Shown piece by piece: positions 1 to 6,955 of a DNA stretch of 24,913 nt (within the stretch, counting starts at the first letter, position 1; every line of letters begins with the position of its first letter). Position numbers and translations under genes: made by a program. Below the pieces are notes generated by a model. It did not search any database. It worked only from the letters and a program-made list of their open reading frames with translations, and was not told where the DNA came from. The stretch is from assembly GCA_030747575.1 (NCBI GenBank), contig JASLKI010000072.1, positions 1 through 24,913 of the forward strand, in the 5' to 3' direction. This DNA is from Verrucomicrobiota bacterium (GTDB lineage: Bacteria; Verrucomicrobiota; Verrucomicrobiia; Limisphaerales; UBA1096).

Positions 1-675
1 GGCTGGCACCGAGCCGTCAGTCGTGTAACGAATCTGGGCGCCCGGCGTTTGGGATGTAATGCTCAACTCGAACGGCTCCACGTAAAAACCGTGGGTCTGG
101 TTAAAGGCAAGCTTGGCAACTTTGCCGGCCAAGGTTTCTCCGTTGGGCGCGCCCGGCGTCGGACGCAGGAAATAAACCTGCCCGGCGAGCACCGAGGCCG
201 ACGAGGCGGTACTCGGCTTCCAGCCAGCCGGCATGCCATAGGAGATGTCATCGCGCTGCTTGGGATACTTCATGACAAAATGATGCGCCACCGTCTGTCC
301 GTCCGGTTGCACGAGCCCAAGGTACTCACCGCCCGCGCCGAGTTTGAAACTGGCATGCAGTTCCCCGTCCGGCTTGGCCCGGTTTTTGCCGGAGGCAAAC
401 ACCAGCAAAAAACCGCTTGCCTCGATCTTCACGGCGGGAAACATCCACTTGGCCAAGTCCTTGGCATCGTCGGTCAGCGCCCAGCCAGCCAGGTCGATCG
501 TGGCGTCGCCGGCGTTGTGAAGCTCGATCCAGTCCGCGTGGTCGCCATCGGCGTCCTTCAAGTCCTTGTCGTTGACCGCGAGGAATTCGCTGATGATCAC
601 CCGGGCCTGCACTTGGCCAAGGGATGCAGCAAAGATCAACCCGGTGGCCATGACAATGACGTGAAAATGTCGCAT
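1..675 (-). CDS. Secreted lamin-tail-domain protein (partial, C-terminus off the left edge)
   Basis: Open for 225 codons from an ATG at 675 to the window edge with no stop, so the C-terminal part is missing. Residues 1-24 form a signal peptide (hydrophobic core, then a QVQA-type cleavage site). Residues 25 to about 130 match a lamin-tail domain: VIISEFLA, then DADGDHADWIELHN, then the LAGWALTDD turn and a FLLVFASGKN strand. From about residue 200 the sequence looks like a chitobiase/FN3-like C-terminal module (GAQIRYTTDGSVPA). In the family this order is common in large exported proteins of Verrucomicrobiota and Planctomycetota, often with CotH or sorting domains further on. Its role is unknown; an extracellular adhesive or structural function is inferred. 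There is no Shine-Dalgarno before the ATG. Two exact copies of the CTTGGCCAAG palindrome lie inside it (448-457, 612-621). The domain call is good; the function is open. Confidence 0.8.
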   Translation of the reverse strand, partial: MRHFHVIVMATGLIFAASLGQVQARVIISEFLAVNDKDLKDADGDHADWIELHNAGDATIDLAGWALTDDAKDLAKWMFPAVKIEASGFLLVFASGKNRAKPDGELHASFKLGAGGEYLGLVQPDGQTVAHHFVMKYPKQRDDISYGMPAGWKPSTASSASVLAGQVYFLRPTPGAPNGETLAGKVAKLAFNQTHGFYVEPFELSITSQTPGAQIRYTTDGSVPA

Positions 676-730
676 AATCGTAACAGTACGAAGCCGTAAA
701 CCGAAAAGTTTCACTTGGACAAGCGGTGAG

Positions 731-764
731 TGAAAGAAAAAAGGTGCCGAAAACCGGCACCTTT
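731..764 (-). terminator. Rho-independent terminator of the EF-hand gene
   Basis: A perfect 10-bp inverted repeat (740-749 with 755-764, arms AAAGGTGCCG and CGGCACCTTT) encloses a 5-base loop. Read on the minus strand, the second arm runs into TTTTTTCTTTC (about 731-742). It lies 26 bases past the stop codon of the EF-hand gene at 790, the expected place for its transcript to end, and before the lamin-tail gene on the same strand. It is the only clear intrinsic terminator seen in the window. Confidence 0.85.
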
Positions 765-789
765 GTTGAATCATTTTCCGAACCGCAGC

Positions 790-1515
790 TTATTTCTTTT
801 CGCGACGCTTACCCTGGCGCTTGCCTTCACCGCCCTTGCCCCGATCGCCTCCGCGAGGTTTGCGCTCTGCGTTTTTCTTGCTGCCTTGGCCCCGGCGCCG
901 CTCGGCATTTTTGTCATCGCCTTGGCTGGGACGTTTGCGCTTGGCATTCTTCTCATCGCTACCCGGACTACGCTTGCCGCTGTTACGATCTGACATGGCT
1001 TTGCGAAGTGCTGCGCGCTCATCCTCGTCGAGTTTGCCGTCCTTGTTCTTGTCGTAACGCTTCATCAACTCTTCGCGAGTCTGACGGCTTCGACCGCTGT
1101 CGCCACGGCCTTCGCCTATTCGTTTCCTGTACGCAGCCAATCTTTCCTTGCCCTGCGCCTCAGTGATCTTGCCAGCTTTGACGGCTTCTTTGATTCTCTT
1201 GGCTGCGGCTGCGTAGCCTTCACGCCCGCCGGAGTTGGGACGGGCCTTGTCGCTCACCCTGTCGCTCTGGCGAGCACCCTGTGCCTTGCGGGCGGCACCT
1301 GCGGCTTTCCGTTCGGCCTCGTTCAGTTTGCCGTCGCCGTCCTTGTCGAACCGTTTAATGAAGGCCGCACGTTGTGAAGACCGGTCGTTTTTCTTCGCGG
1401 CTTTCGCCTTGGCCGACTTGGCGTCGGTTGACTTTGCTTCCTCGGCCTGTAGTACGCCGATGCTGCCGGTGAGCAGCGCGGCGGCGGCGAGGCTGTTGAT
1501 GATCTTGATTTTCAT
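790..1515 (-). CDS. Secreted two-EF-hand protein with a highly basic repeat tail
   Basis: This 241-residue protein starts at an ATG preceded by a good Shine-Dalgarno (AAAGGA about 6 bases upstream on the minus strand), rare in this window. Residues 1-24 are a signal peptide ending LQA. Two canonical Ca-binding loops are seen: residues 57-68 (DKDGDGKLNEAE) and 155-166 (DKNKDGKLDEDE), each with Asp at positions 1, 3 and 5 or near equivalents and Glu at 12. Between them is a Lys/Arg/Ala-rich helix. The tail, from about residue 180, is extremely basic, with three degenerate 12-13-residue units built on KNA(E/K)R (about 189-222), then Gly/Lys/Arg repeats. Exported EF-hand proteins with low-complexity linkers are common in Verrucomicrobiota; no enzymatic domain is seen. 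The tail could bind polyanions such as sulfated polysaccharide, DNA or cell wall, which is only inference. Confidence 0.85.
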   Translation of the reverse strand: MKIKIINSLAAAALLTGSIGVLQAEEAKSTDAKSAKAKAAKKNDRSSQRAAFIKRFDKDGDGKLNEAERKAAGAARKAQGARQSDRVSDKARPNSGGREGYAAAAKRIKEAVKAGKITEAQGKERLAAYRKRIGEGRGDSGRSRQTREELMKRYDKNKDGKLDEDERAALRKAMSDRNSGKRSPGSDEKNAKRKRPSQGDDKNAERRRGQGSKKNAERKPRGGDRGKGGEGKRQGKRREKK

Positions 1516-1633
1516 CTTATTTCCTTTCGTTTGTTAGTTTGTTAAGTCTGCCAATCGTTGTCGTTGACTGAAGGCTTAAACGCCGGCCAAGCCCGAAAGT
1601 TACAAAAAGTCTCCCGATCGGCTCGTTTACGCA

Positions 1634-1662
1634 TTGACGCCGCTTTGCCAAGCGCACTTAAT
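1634..1662 (+). promoter_or_regulatory. Putative promoter of the prepilin gene (start-proximal)
   Basis: TTGACG (1634-1639), a 17-base spacer, then CTTAAT (1657-1662). The -10 ends 6 bases before the ATG at 1669, so the transcript would begin at or next to the start codon. The spacer carries a degenerate copy of the window's iterated palindrome (GCTTTGCCAAGCGC, 1642-1655). Prediction by eye only. Confidence 0.35.
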
Positions 1663-1668
1663 CGCCGC

Positions 1669-2457
1669 ATGAAGCGGCGCGAAACCGGGTTCACATTGAT
1701 CGAGTTGCTGGTGGTCATCGCCATTATTGCCATCCTGGCAGCCATGCTGCTGCCGGCCCTGGCCAAGGCCAAGGAGCAGGCCTCCAGCGCCGCCTGCCAG
1801 TCCAACCTCCGGCAGATCACGCTGGGCACGATCTACTACTGCGACGACCACGACGGCCGGATGCTGCAGGTGCTTGGCCCGGCCAAGCCGTACTGGTTTC
1901 ACGCCATCGCTCCGTACCTCGGCGACAAGCGTTACGTCAAGGATCCGCAAGCCGCCTACAACGGCTCGATGAAAACGATAATTTGCCCGGCAGTCAAAAC
2001 CCGGTCGAAGGGAACCAAGGCCGGCCTGCCGCGCGGCGACAACAACACGAGCTGGGCGTACTGGTGGGGCAACTTCGGCAAGTCGTACGCCGAGGGGAGC
2101 TACACCATCAACTCGTTTATGCAGGATCCAAACGGCAGCTACTACGCACCAAAGACCAGTGATGAAAAAAAGAAATACTGGCAGCAGTTCTCCAACGCCA
2201 CCTCCGAGGTTCCCATTTACGGCGATGGCAACTGGGTGGACTCGTGGCCCCGCCCCGACAACGCGCCACCTCCGGACTATTCCGGCTCGCATTCCGACAA
2301 CGGCATGCGCCGTTTCTTCGTCAATCGCCATCACTTCGCCATCAACGCAGGCTTCGCCGATGGTCATGTGGCCAAAGTCACGCTGCGCGGCTTGTGGAAT
2401 CAAATCTGGTACCGAGGCTACGCCCTCAACCGCGAACCCAACATGCCCCGGCGCTAA
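1669..2457 (+). CDS. Prepilin-like protein with H-X9-DG C-terminus (DUF1559-like)
   Basis: The product is 262 residues from the ATG at 1669. It opens with a type IV prepilin leader: MKRRETG, then FTLIE and the hydrophobic stretch LLVVIAIIAILAAMLLPALA, with Glu at position 5 of the mature protein. Cleavage and methylation by the prepilin peptidase would be expected after Gly7. The LLPALAKAKE continuation is typical of Verrucomicrobiota and Lentisphaerae pseudopilins. The C-terminal part carries the H-X9-DG signature (HHFAINAGFADGHV, near residue 240). Such proteins occur in many paralogous copies in these phyla, and their exact role (type II secretion pseudopilin or surface fibre) is not settled. 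The start at 1669 is preferred over a TTG at 1558 because it puts the leader at the N-terminus and fits the promoter spacing. The next gene follows after 58 bases and may be co-transcribed. Confidence 0.85.
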   Translation: MKRRETGFTLIELLVVIAIIAILAAMLLPALAKAKEQASSAACQSNLRQITLGTIYYCDDHDGRMLQVLGPAKPYWFHAIAPYLGDKRYVKDPQAAYNGSMKTIICPAVKTRSKGTKAGLPRGDNNTSWAYWWGNFGKSYAEGSYTINSFMQDPNGSYYAPKTSDEKKKYWQQFSNATSEVPIYGDGNWVDSWPRPDNAPPPDYSGSHSDNGMRRFFVNRHHFAINAGFADGHVAKVTLRGLWNQIWYRGYALNREPNMPRR

Positions 2458-2515
2458 ATCACCCCGTGTTCCCGCTTGCACTTCGCCGCAATTCTGTTTC
2501 GGTTCCCCGCGCCGA

Positions 2516-4039
2516 ATGAAACCGACAGCCCTCATTCTTGTAATCGCTTTTGCAAGTGCGCTTGGCCAGACGCATTCTGATAGTTGGAACCAATTCCGGG
2601 GTCCGAACGGCTCCGGCGTGGCGAAGGACAGCAGGCCCCCGATCAAACTCGACGACGCCCAACTGGCTTGGAAGGCGACTCTGCCACCCGGTCTGTCCTC
2701 GCCCGTGCTTTCAGGTAAGCGCATTTTCCTCACCGGCTTGGCCAAGGGCAGGCTCGTCACCATCGCAATCAACAAAGCCGACGGCAAAATCGCCTGGCAA
2801 AACCAGGCGCCGAAGGTCGAACTCGAAAAGGTTCACAAGGCCAGCCACCCCGCTGTCCCCTCAATGCTCGTCGCGCAAAACCGCGTTTTCACCTACTTCG
2901 GCTCGTATGGGCTGATTTGCCACGACCACGACGGGCGCGAGCTCTGGAAAAAACCGATTCCCACGCCCAAGTCGCTCTACGGAATGTCCACCTCCCCGAT
3001 CCTACACGGCGAACACCTCATTCTGGTTTTGGACAACGACACAAACCTGCCCGGCAGCCGCCTAAGCCAATCCAAAATTGTCGCCTGCGACAAAACCAAC
3101 GGTGAGATCGCCTGGGAAATTCCCCGCCCACTTCACCGCAGTGGCTGGTCGACCCCGATGATTTGGAAACATGGCCACGGCACCGAACTCGTCGTCCTGG
3201 GCAACGGCCGGGTGAGTGGTTACGACATGAAAACCGGCACGCAAAAATGGTTTGTCCCGGGCTTCTCCCGTGAAACCATTTCAACACCGGTCGCCGGCAA
3301 AAACATCCTCTACGCCTCCTCCTCGAAACTCGGCGGTGGCGCAGACATCCGGATTGATCCATTGCCGTTTTGGGAAGCCGTCATTCGTTTCGACAAAAAC
3401 AGTGACGGCAAAATTGAACGCAACGAAATGACCGGCCACTTCACTTTTCCAATCCGGCCCGAACTGCCGCCGGGCCATCCAGGTTTCGGCATTCCGCTGC
3501 CCAAAGACAAACGCAGGCGACAGGAACGGCTCGACGGGATGTTCCGCGGCACCGACCGCAACCGAGATGGCTTTTGGAGCAAGGAGGAATTCATGTCGAA
3601 TATGCGCGGTGGCCGCGGCAAGCCGTTGCTCATCGCCATCCGCCCCGGGGGTCAGGGCGACGTCACCGACACGCATCTAAAGTGGGAACTCAACCGCAGC
3701 ATCCCTGAAATCCCATCGACACTACTCTACAACAATTTGATTTACATGGTGCGAAACGGCGGCCTTCTCGCAGCGGTCGATGCCACCAACGGAAAGCTGC
3801 TCTACCGCGAACGCCTCAACGCACCCGGCCAATACAGCGCCTCCCCCGTCGCCGCAAATGGCCATGTATATCTCTGCTCTAACAGGGGCGTCATCACCGT
3901 CATAAAGGCGGGCAGGCAATTCGAACTCACCCACCAACACGATCTCAAAGACCCGGTGTTTGTCACTCCTGCCATTGACAAAAACACCCTTTACGTCCGC
4001 ACAGAAAAATCCCTCCTGGCGTTTCGATCTGGAAAGTAG
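2516..4039 (+). CDS. Secreted PQQ-like beta-propeller protein with inserted EF-hand pair
   Basis: The product is 507 residues from the ATG at 2516. Residues 1 to about 17 are a signal peptide. The W-x-Q-F-R-G-P motif at 24-30 is the usual opening of outer-membrane or periplasmic PQQ-repeat (pyrrolo-quinoline-quinone-like) proteins of Planctomycetota and Verrucomicrobiota. Propeller blades follow with recurring AxDxxNGxxxW strands (84-94, 188-200, 418-430). Between blades sit two EF-hand loops, residues 293-304 (DKNSDGKIERNE) and 347-358 (DRNRDGFWSKEE), separated by a Pro-rich linker. Propellers of this family resemble BamB and PQQ dehydrogenases, but no dehydrogenase active-site motif is seen, so a scaffolding or binding role is more likely than catalysis. 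No convincing promoter or Shine-Dalgarno precedes it; read-through from the prepilin gene is likely. It ends 4 bases from the convergent sulfatase gene. Confidence 0.85.
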   Translation: MKPTALILVIAFASALGQTHSDSWNQFRGPNGSGVAKDSRPPIKLDDAQLAWKATLPPGLSSPVLSGKRIFLTGLAKGRLVTIAINKADGKIAWQNQAPKVELEKVHKASHPAVPSMLVAQNRVFTYFGSYGLICHDHDGRELWKKPIPTPKSLYGMSTSPILHGEHLILVLDNDTNLPGSRLSQSKIVACDKTNGEIAWEIPRPLHRSGWSTPMIWKHGHGTELVVLGNGRVSGYDMKTGTQKWFVPGFSRETISTPVAGKNILYASSSKLGGGADIRIDPLPFWEAVIRFDKNSDGKIERNEMTGHFTFPIRPELPPGHPGFGIPLPKDKRRRQERLDGMFRGTDRNRDGFWSKEEFMSNMRGGRGKPLLIAIRPGGQGDVTDTHLKWELNRSIPEIPSTLLYNNLIYMVRNGGLLAAVDATNGKLLYRERLNAPGQYSASPVAANGHVYLCSNRGVITVIKAGRQFELTHQHDLKDPVFVTPAIDKNTLYVRTEKSLLAFRSGK

Positions 4040-4043
4040 CTGA

Positions 4044-5444
4044 CTACTTTTTGATACGCAGGACGAGCTGGTCGGGCACTGCCTTGACGCTGGCTTGGAG
4101 TTTTTCGCCCAGCTTGGCCAAGCGCTCGACGATGTCGGGATGCTTGTCGGCGAGGTCGTATTTCTCAGATGGATCTTCGCCCAAGTGATACAGTTCCGGC
4201 TTGGCCAACGGCTTGGGGTTGATGCCGTTCTCCTCGCGGAACTGCGCCTTGTAGTTGCCGGAACGCACCGCGCTCAACTGTGCGCCGCCGAAGTAAAACA
4301 TCCCCTTGCGCGGACTCTTGCTGCGATTGAGCAACACATCGCTCAAGTCGTAGCCATCGATCGCGCGGTCATCCGGCGACTTGACCCCAGCCAGACTGGC
4401 AAACGTCGGCAACACGTCGAGCGTGCTGCCCATCTCCTGCACCACGCCCGGCTTCACGTTGCCCGGCCCCCAGAAAATCGCCGGCTCGCGCATGCCGCCT
4501 TCGCGAGTGCCGCCCTTGGCCCCTCGCAGCAAACCGGCCGAGCCACCGTGCGTCTTGAAAACCTCCCACGGCCCGTTGTCCGACGTGAACAGCACGATCG
4601 TTCTTTTATCGAGCTTCTGTTTGCGCAACGTGTTCAACACCTGGCCGACCGACCAGTCGATCTCCGAGATCACGTCGCCATAAATCCCGTTCAGGCTTTT
4701 GCCCTCAAACTTCTTGGATCGGTACAGCGGAATGTGCGGCATCGAGTGCGCGAGGTATAAAAAAAATGGATTCTCCTTGTTGTCCTTTATGAATTTGACC
4801 GCCTCCTGCGTATAGCGGCGCGTGATGGTGCTTTGGTTCACCGGCCGCTCGATCTCCTCAGCATTTCGTAGCAACGGCACCTTGTAAACCGACCACGGTG
4901 ATGTCTTTCCGGTCGTCACCCAGTTGCCCTTCACTGACGGGTCGCGGTCCATGTCGTTCGAGTACGGGATGCCGTAGTACGAGTCGAAGCCCTGCGTGAT
5001 CGGCAGATGTTTTGACAGATGCCCCATGTGCCACTTACCGACCATGGCGGTTTTGTAACCGGCATCTTTCAGCACCTCGGCGACGGTGATTTCGCTTTGC
5101 GGCAGGCCACCGGCAGAGTCCGGGAACAGCACCACCCGTCTGCTCGACGCCATGCCGGAGCGCACCGGCAGGCGCCCAGTCATCAACGCCGCGCGACTCG
5201 GCGTGCAGACCGGCGCAGCGGAATAGAACTGCGTCCACTTCTGCCCTTCGTGCGCCATGCGATCGAGGTGCGGCGTGTGGATGGTCGGGTGGCCATTGCA
5301 CGACATATCGCCGTACCCCTGGTCGTCGGTAAAAACCACAACGAAGTTCAGTTGTTCCGCAGCCAATCCCGATGAACCCAAACCAAGCGCCACAGCCAAG
5401 CCAAGCGCACCCCATTTCAACCCGTTCAAAAAAGAGGAAGTCAT
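4044..5444 (-). CDS. Secreted arylsulfatase (S1 family, CTPSR active site)
   Basis: This formylglycine-dependent sulfatase has 466 residues when started at the ATG at 5444, with a weak GAGG upstream. Residues 1-29 are a signal peptide. Catalytic features are complete: Asp40-Asp41 (FTDDQGYGD) for calcium, Cys80 in the CTPSR motif that is oxidised to formylglycine, Arg84, the GKWHMG motif with Lys137 and His139, His236 (MPHIP), and Asp289-Asn290 (TSDNG). The length and the C-terminal ELYHLGEDPSEKYDLA segment are normal for S1 arylsulfatases. It would remove sulfate esters from extracellular or periplasmic polysaccharide or aryl substrates; the exact substrate cannot be told. It lies 65 bases downstream of the polymerase gene on the same strand. 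Open sequence extends further upstream, but that would place the signal peptide internally, so the start at 5444 is favoured. It needs a formylglycine-generating system not encoded here. Confidence 0.9.
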   Translation of the reverse strand: MTSSFLNGLKWGALGLAVALGLGSSGLAAEQLNFVVVFTDDQGYGDMSCNGHPTIHTPHLDRMAHEGQKWTQFYSAAPVCTPSRAALMTGRLPVRSGMASSRRVVLFPDSAGGLPQSEITVAEVLKDAGYKTAMVGKWHMGHLSKHLPITQGFDSYYGIPYSNDMDRDPSVKGNWVTTGKTSPWSVYKVPLLRNAEEIERPVNQSTITRRYTQEAVKFIKDNKENPFFLYLAHSMPHIPLYRSKKFEGKSLNGIYGDVISEIDWSVGQVLNTLRKQKLDKRTIVLFTSDNGPWEVFKTHGGSAGLLRGAKGGTREGGMREPAIFWGPGNVKPGVVQEMGSTLDVLPTFASLAGVKSPDDRAIDGYDLSDVLLNRSKSPRKGMFYFGGAQLSAVRSGNYKAQFREENGINPKPLAKPELYHLGEDPSEKYDLADKHPDIVERLAKLGEKLQASVKAVPDQLVLRIKK

Positions 5445-5509
5445 GCGCCTCAACCTATCGGCACCGCCGGCTCGTTGAAAGAAAAAGAAACCAAGCGCTT
5501 GGGACGGCT

Positions 5510-6826
5510 TTAGCGACGGACCAGGTTTTTGATGTAGCGCTTGGCTTTTCTGGGGTCGAGTTTGATGGGGCTGGGTGGGTTGACTTCGCGCGGCCCGAAG
5601 GGGCATTTTGGCGGAGAGACTTTGAAAAAATCGTTCCGGTTTTTGAGAGCAAATTGAGCGCCGGTCATGATGGCGTTTTTGCCGTACCGCCGCTCGAGCA
5701 GTTGCAGGGCGTGGTCGATTGCGCCCCAGCGCTCGGCGTCCGTGCTGCCCCACAAGGTCGGCTGGGCGTCGAGCCGCTGCAGGTTGGAGAAGCCGAGGCA
5801 GATTTGCCGGATCGCCTTGTGCGCGCCGCGCATGGCGTCCCGGTAAAGTTGCTCCACGACCTCGTTGATGACGGAGTTGCGAAACTGCGGGTGCTGAAAC
5901 CGATGCTGGCTGCCGGTGCGCTCAAAATCACTGAACCGAATGCTGACGAACAGTTCCCGCGCCTGCAGCCCTTCGCGGCGGAGCTGGCCGGTCAGCCGCG
6001 CGGCTTCGCTCAGCAAAAAAATCAGCCCGGCGTCGTAGTCCGGCTCGTCAACCGGCAGCGTGGTGCTACTGGAGATCGTGGTGCGATCCTTGACCTCGAC
6101 CTCGACCGGCTCGGTCCATTCACCGCGGGCGAACAGCCACAACTGTTGCCCCCAGATGCCGAAGCGTTTGCGCAGCAGGATCGAAGGCATCCTCGCCACG
6201 TCGCCGAACGTATGCGCGCCCAGCGCGCCGAGTGAGCGCTCACGCCGCCTGCCGCAGCCGGCGAGTTCGCTCAGCGGCCGGTCAGCCAAAAACTCCCGCT
6301 CACGTCCCGGCGGTATTTCGCAGAACCCCGGCTTGGCGGCGCTGGTCGCCAACTTGGCGGCCCACATCGAGCCACCCAAGCCGGCCGACACCGGCACGCC
6401 GACCGTGCGCTCGATCTCTTCGCGCAGCCGGTTCACGTAATCCGCCGCCGACGGCTTGCGCCAAACGTAGCGCTCCATCGCGGTGAGATCCAAAAAGCCC
6501 TCGTCGATCGACGCCGGTAGTAGCGTCGGCGTGTAGCGTTCCATCACGCGGAACATCTTGCGGGAGATGCGCCGGTAGTCGTCGTAGTGCGGCTTGGCCA
6601 GCACGCCGTGCGGACAGAGTCGCTTGGCCTCGAAGCATGCGGTGCCTGTCTTGATGCCGCAGCGCTTGGCCAGGCGGTTGGCGGCGATAACAATGCCGTC
6701 GCCCTTGCGGCCGCCGCCGACCCACACCGGTCGGCCGGATAGCGACGCGTCCATCGCAATCTCGCAACTGGCGAAAAACGTGTCGCCGTCGACGTGCAGG
6801 ATGCGGAGTTGTGGAGACTCGGACAC
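5510..6826 (-). CDS. dinB: Y-family DNA polymerase (DinB / Pol IV-like)
   Basis: The product is 438 residues from a GTG at 6826. The N-terminal HVDGDTFFASCE motif (residues 11-22) supplies the first catalytic Asp (D13), and SIDEGFLDL (106-112) supplies D108 and E109. PVWVGGG and VIAANRLAKRCGIKTG match the fingers and palm of the family. Mid-region helix-hairpin-helix-like residues and a C-terminal little-finger domain (about 230-350) follow, so the length is normal. It would carry out translesion synthesis past damaged bases. No terminal clamp-binding peptide of the QLxLxL kind is evident. Open frame continues upstream to a TTG at 6898, but GTG 6826 puts the catalytic motif at the usual distance from the N-terminus. 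A promoter TTGACG-17-GACACT ends 10 bases before that GTG. No SOS box was recognised. The start codon is the main uncertainty. Confidence 0.88.
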   Translation of the reverse strand: MSESPQLRILHVDGDTFFASCEIAMDASLSGRPVWVGGGRKGDGIVIAANRLAKRCGIKTGTACFEAKRLCPHGVLAKPHYDDYRRISRKMFRVMERYTPTLLPASIDEGFLDLTAMERYVWRKPSAADYVNRLREEIERTVGVPVSAGLGGSMWAAKLATSAAKPGFCEIPPGREREFLADRPLSELAGCGRRRERSLGALGAHTFGDVARMPSILLRKRFGIWGQQLWLFARGEWTEPVEVEVKDRTTISSSTTLPVDEPDYDAGLIFLLSEAARLTGQLRREGLQARELFVSIRFSDFERTGSQHRFQHPQFRNSVINEVVEQLYRDAMRGAHKAIRQICLGFSNLQRLDAQPTLWGSTDAERWGAIDHALQLLERRYGKNAIMTGAQFALKNRNDFFKVSPPKCPFGPREVNPPSPIKLDPRKAKRYIKNLVRR

Positions 6827-6836
6827 AGTGGTGACG

Positions 6837-6865
6837 AGTGTCGCAACCAAGCCAAGCCCCGTCAA
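6837..6865 (-). promoter_or_regulatory. Putative promoter of the Y-family polymerase gene
   Basis: On the minus strand: TTGACG (6865-6860), a 17-base spacer, then GACACT (6842-6837), ending 10 bases before the GTG at 6826. The spacer contains two tandem CTTGG half-sites of the iterated palindrome. Found by eye; the -10 matches consensus at only three positions. Confidence 0.35.
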
Positions 6866-6955
6866 TCCGCCAGCCCCAGCCAGGACAAACTGGCGCAAAA
6901 CAGGGTTGCCTTTTAGTGAATACTCAGGCGGAATGGGCCGTTACTTTTTTTAGCT

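Noticed and set aside
1558..1668. Upstream TTG start for the prepilin-like gene
   Set aside because: It would bury the prepilin leader peptide 37 residues inside the protein, so processing would be impossible.
5491..5516. Hairpin plus T-rich run after the polymerase gene as an intrinsic terminator
   Set aside because: The stem is at most 4-5 bp and the T-run is interrupted by C. It is better viewed as an inverse-phase copy of the iterated palindrome.
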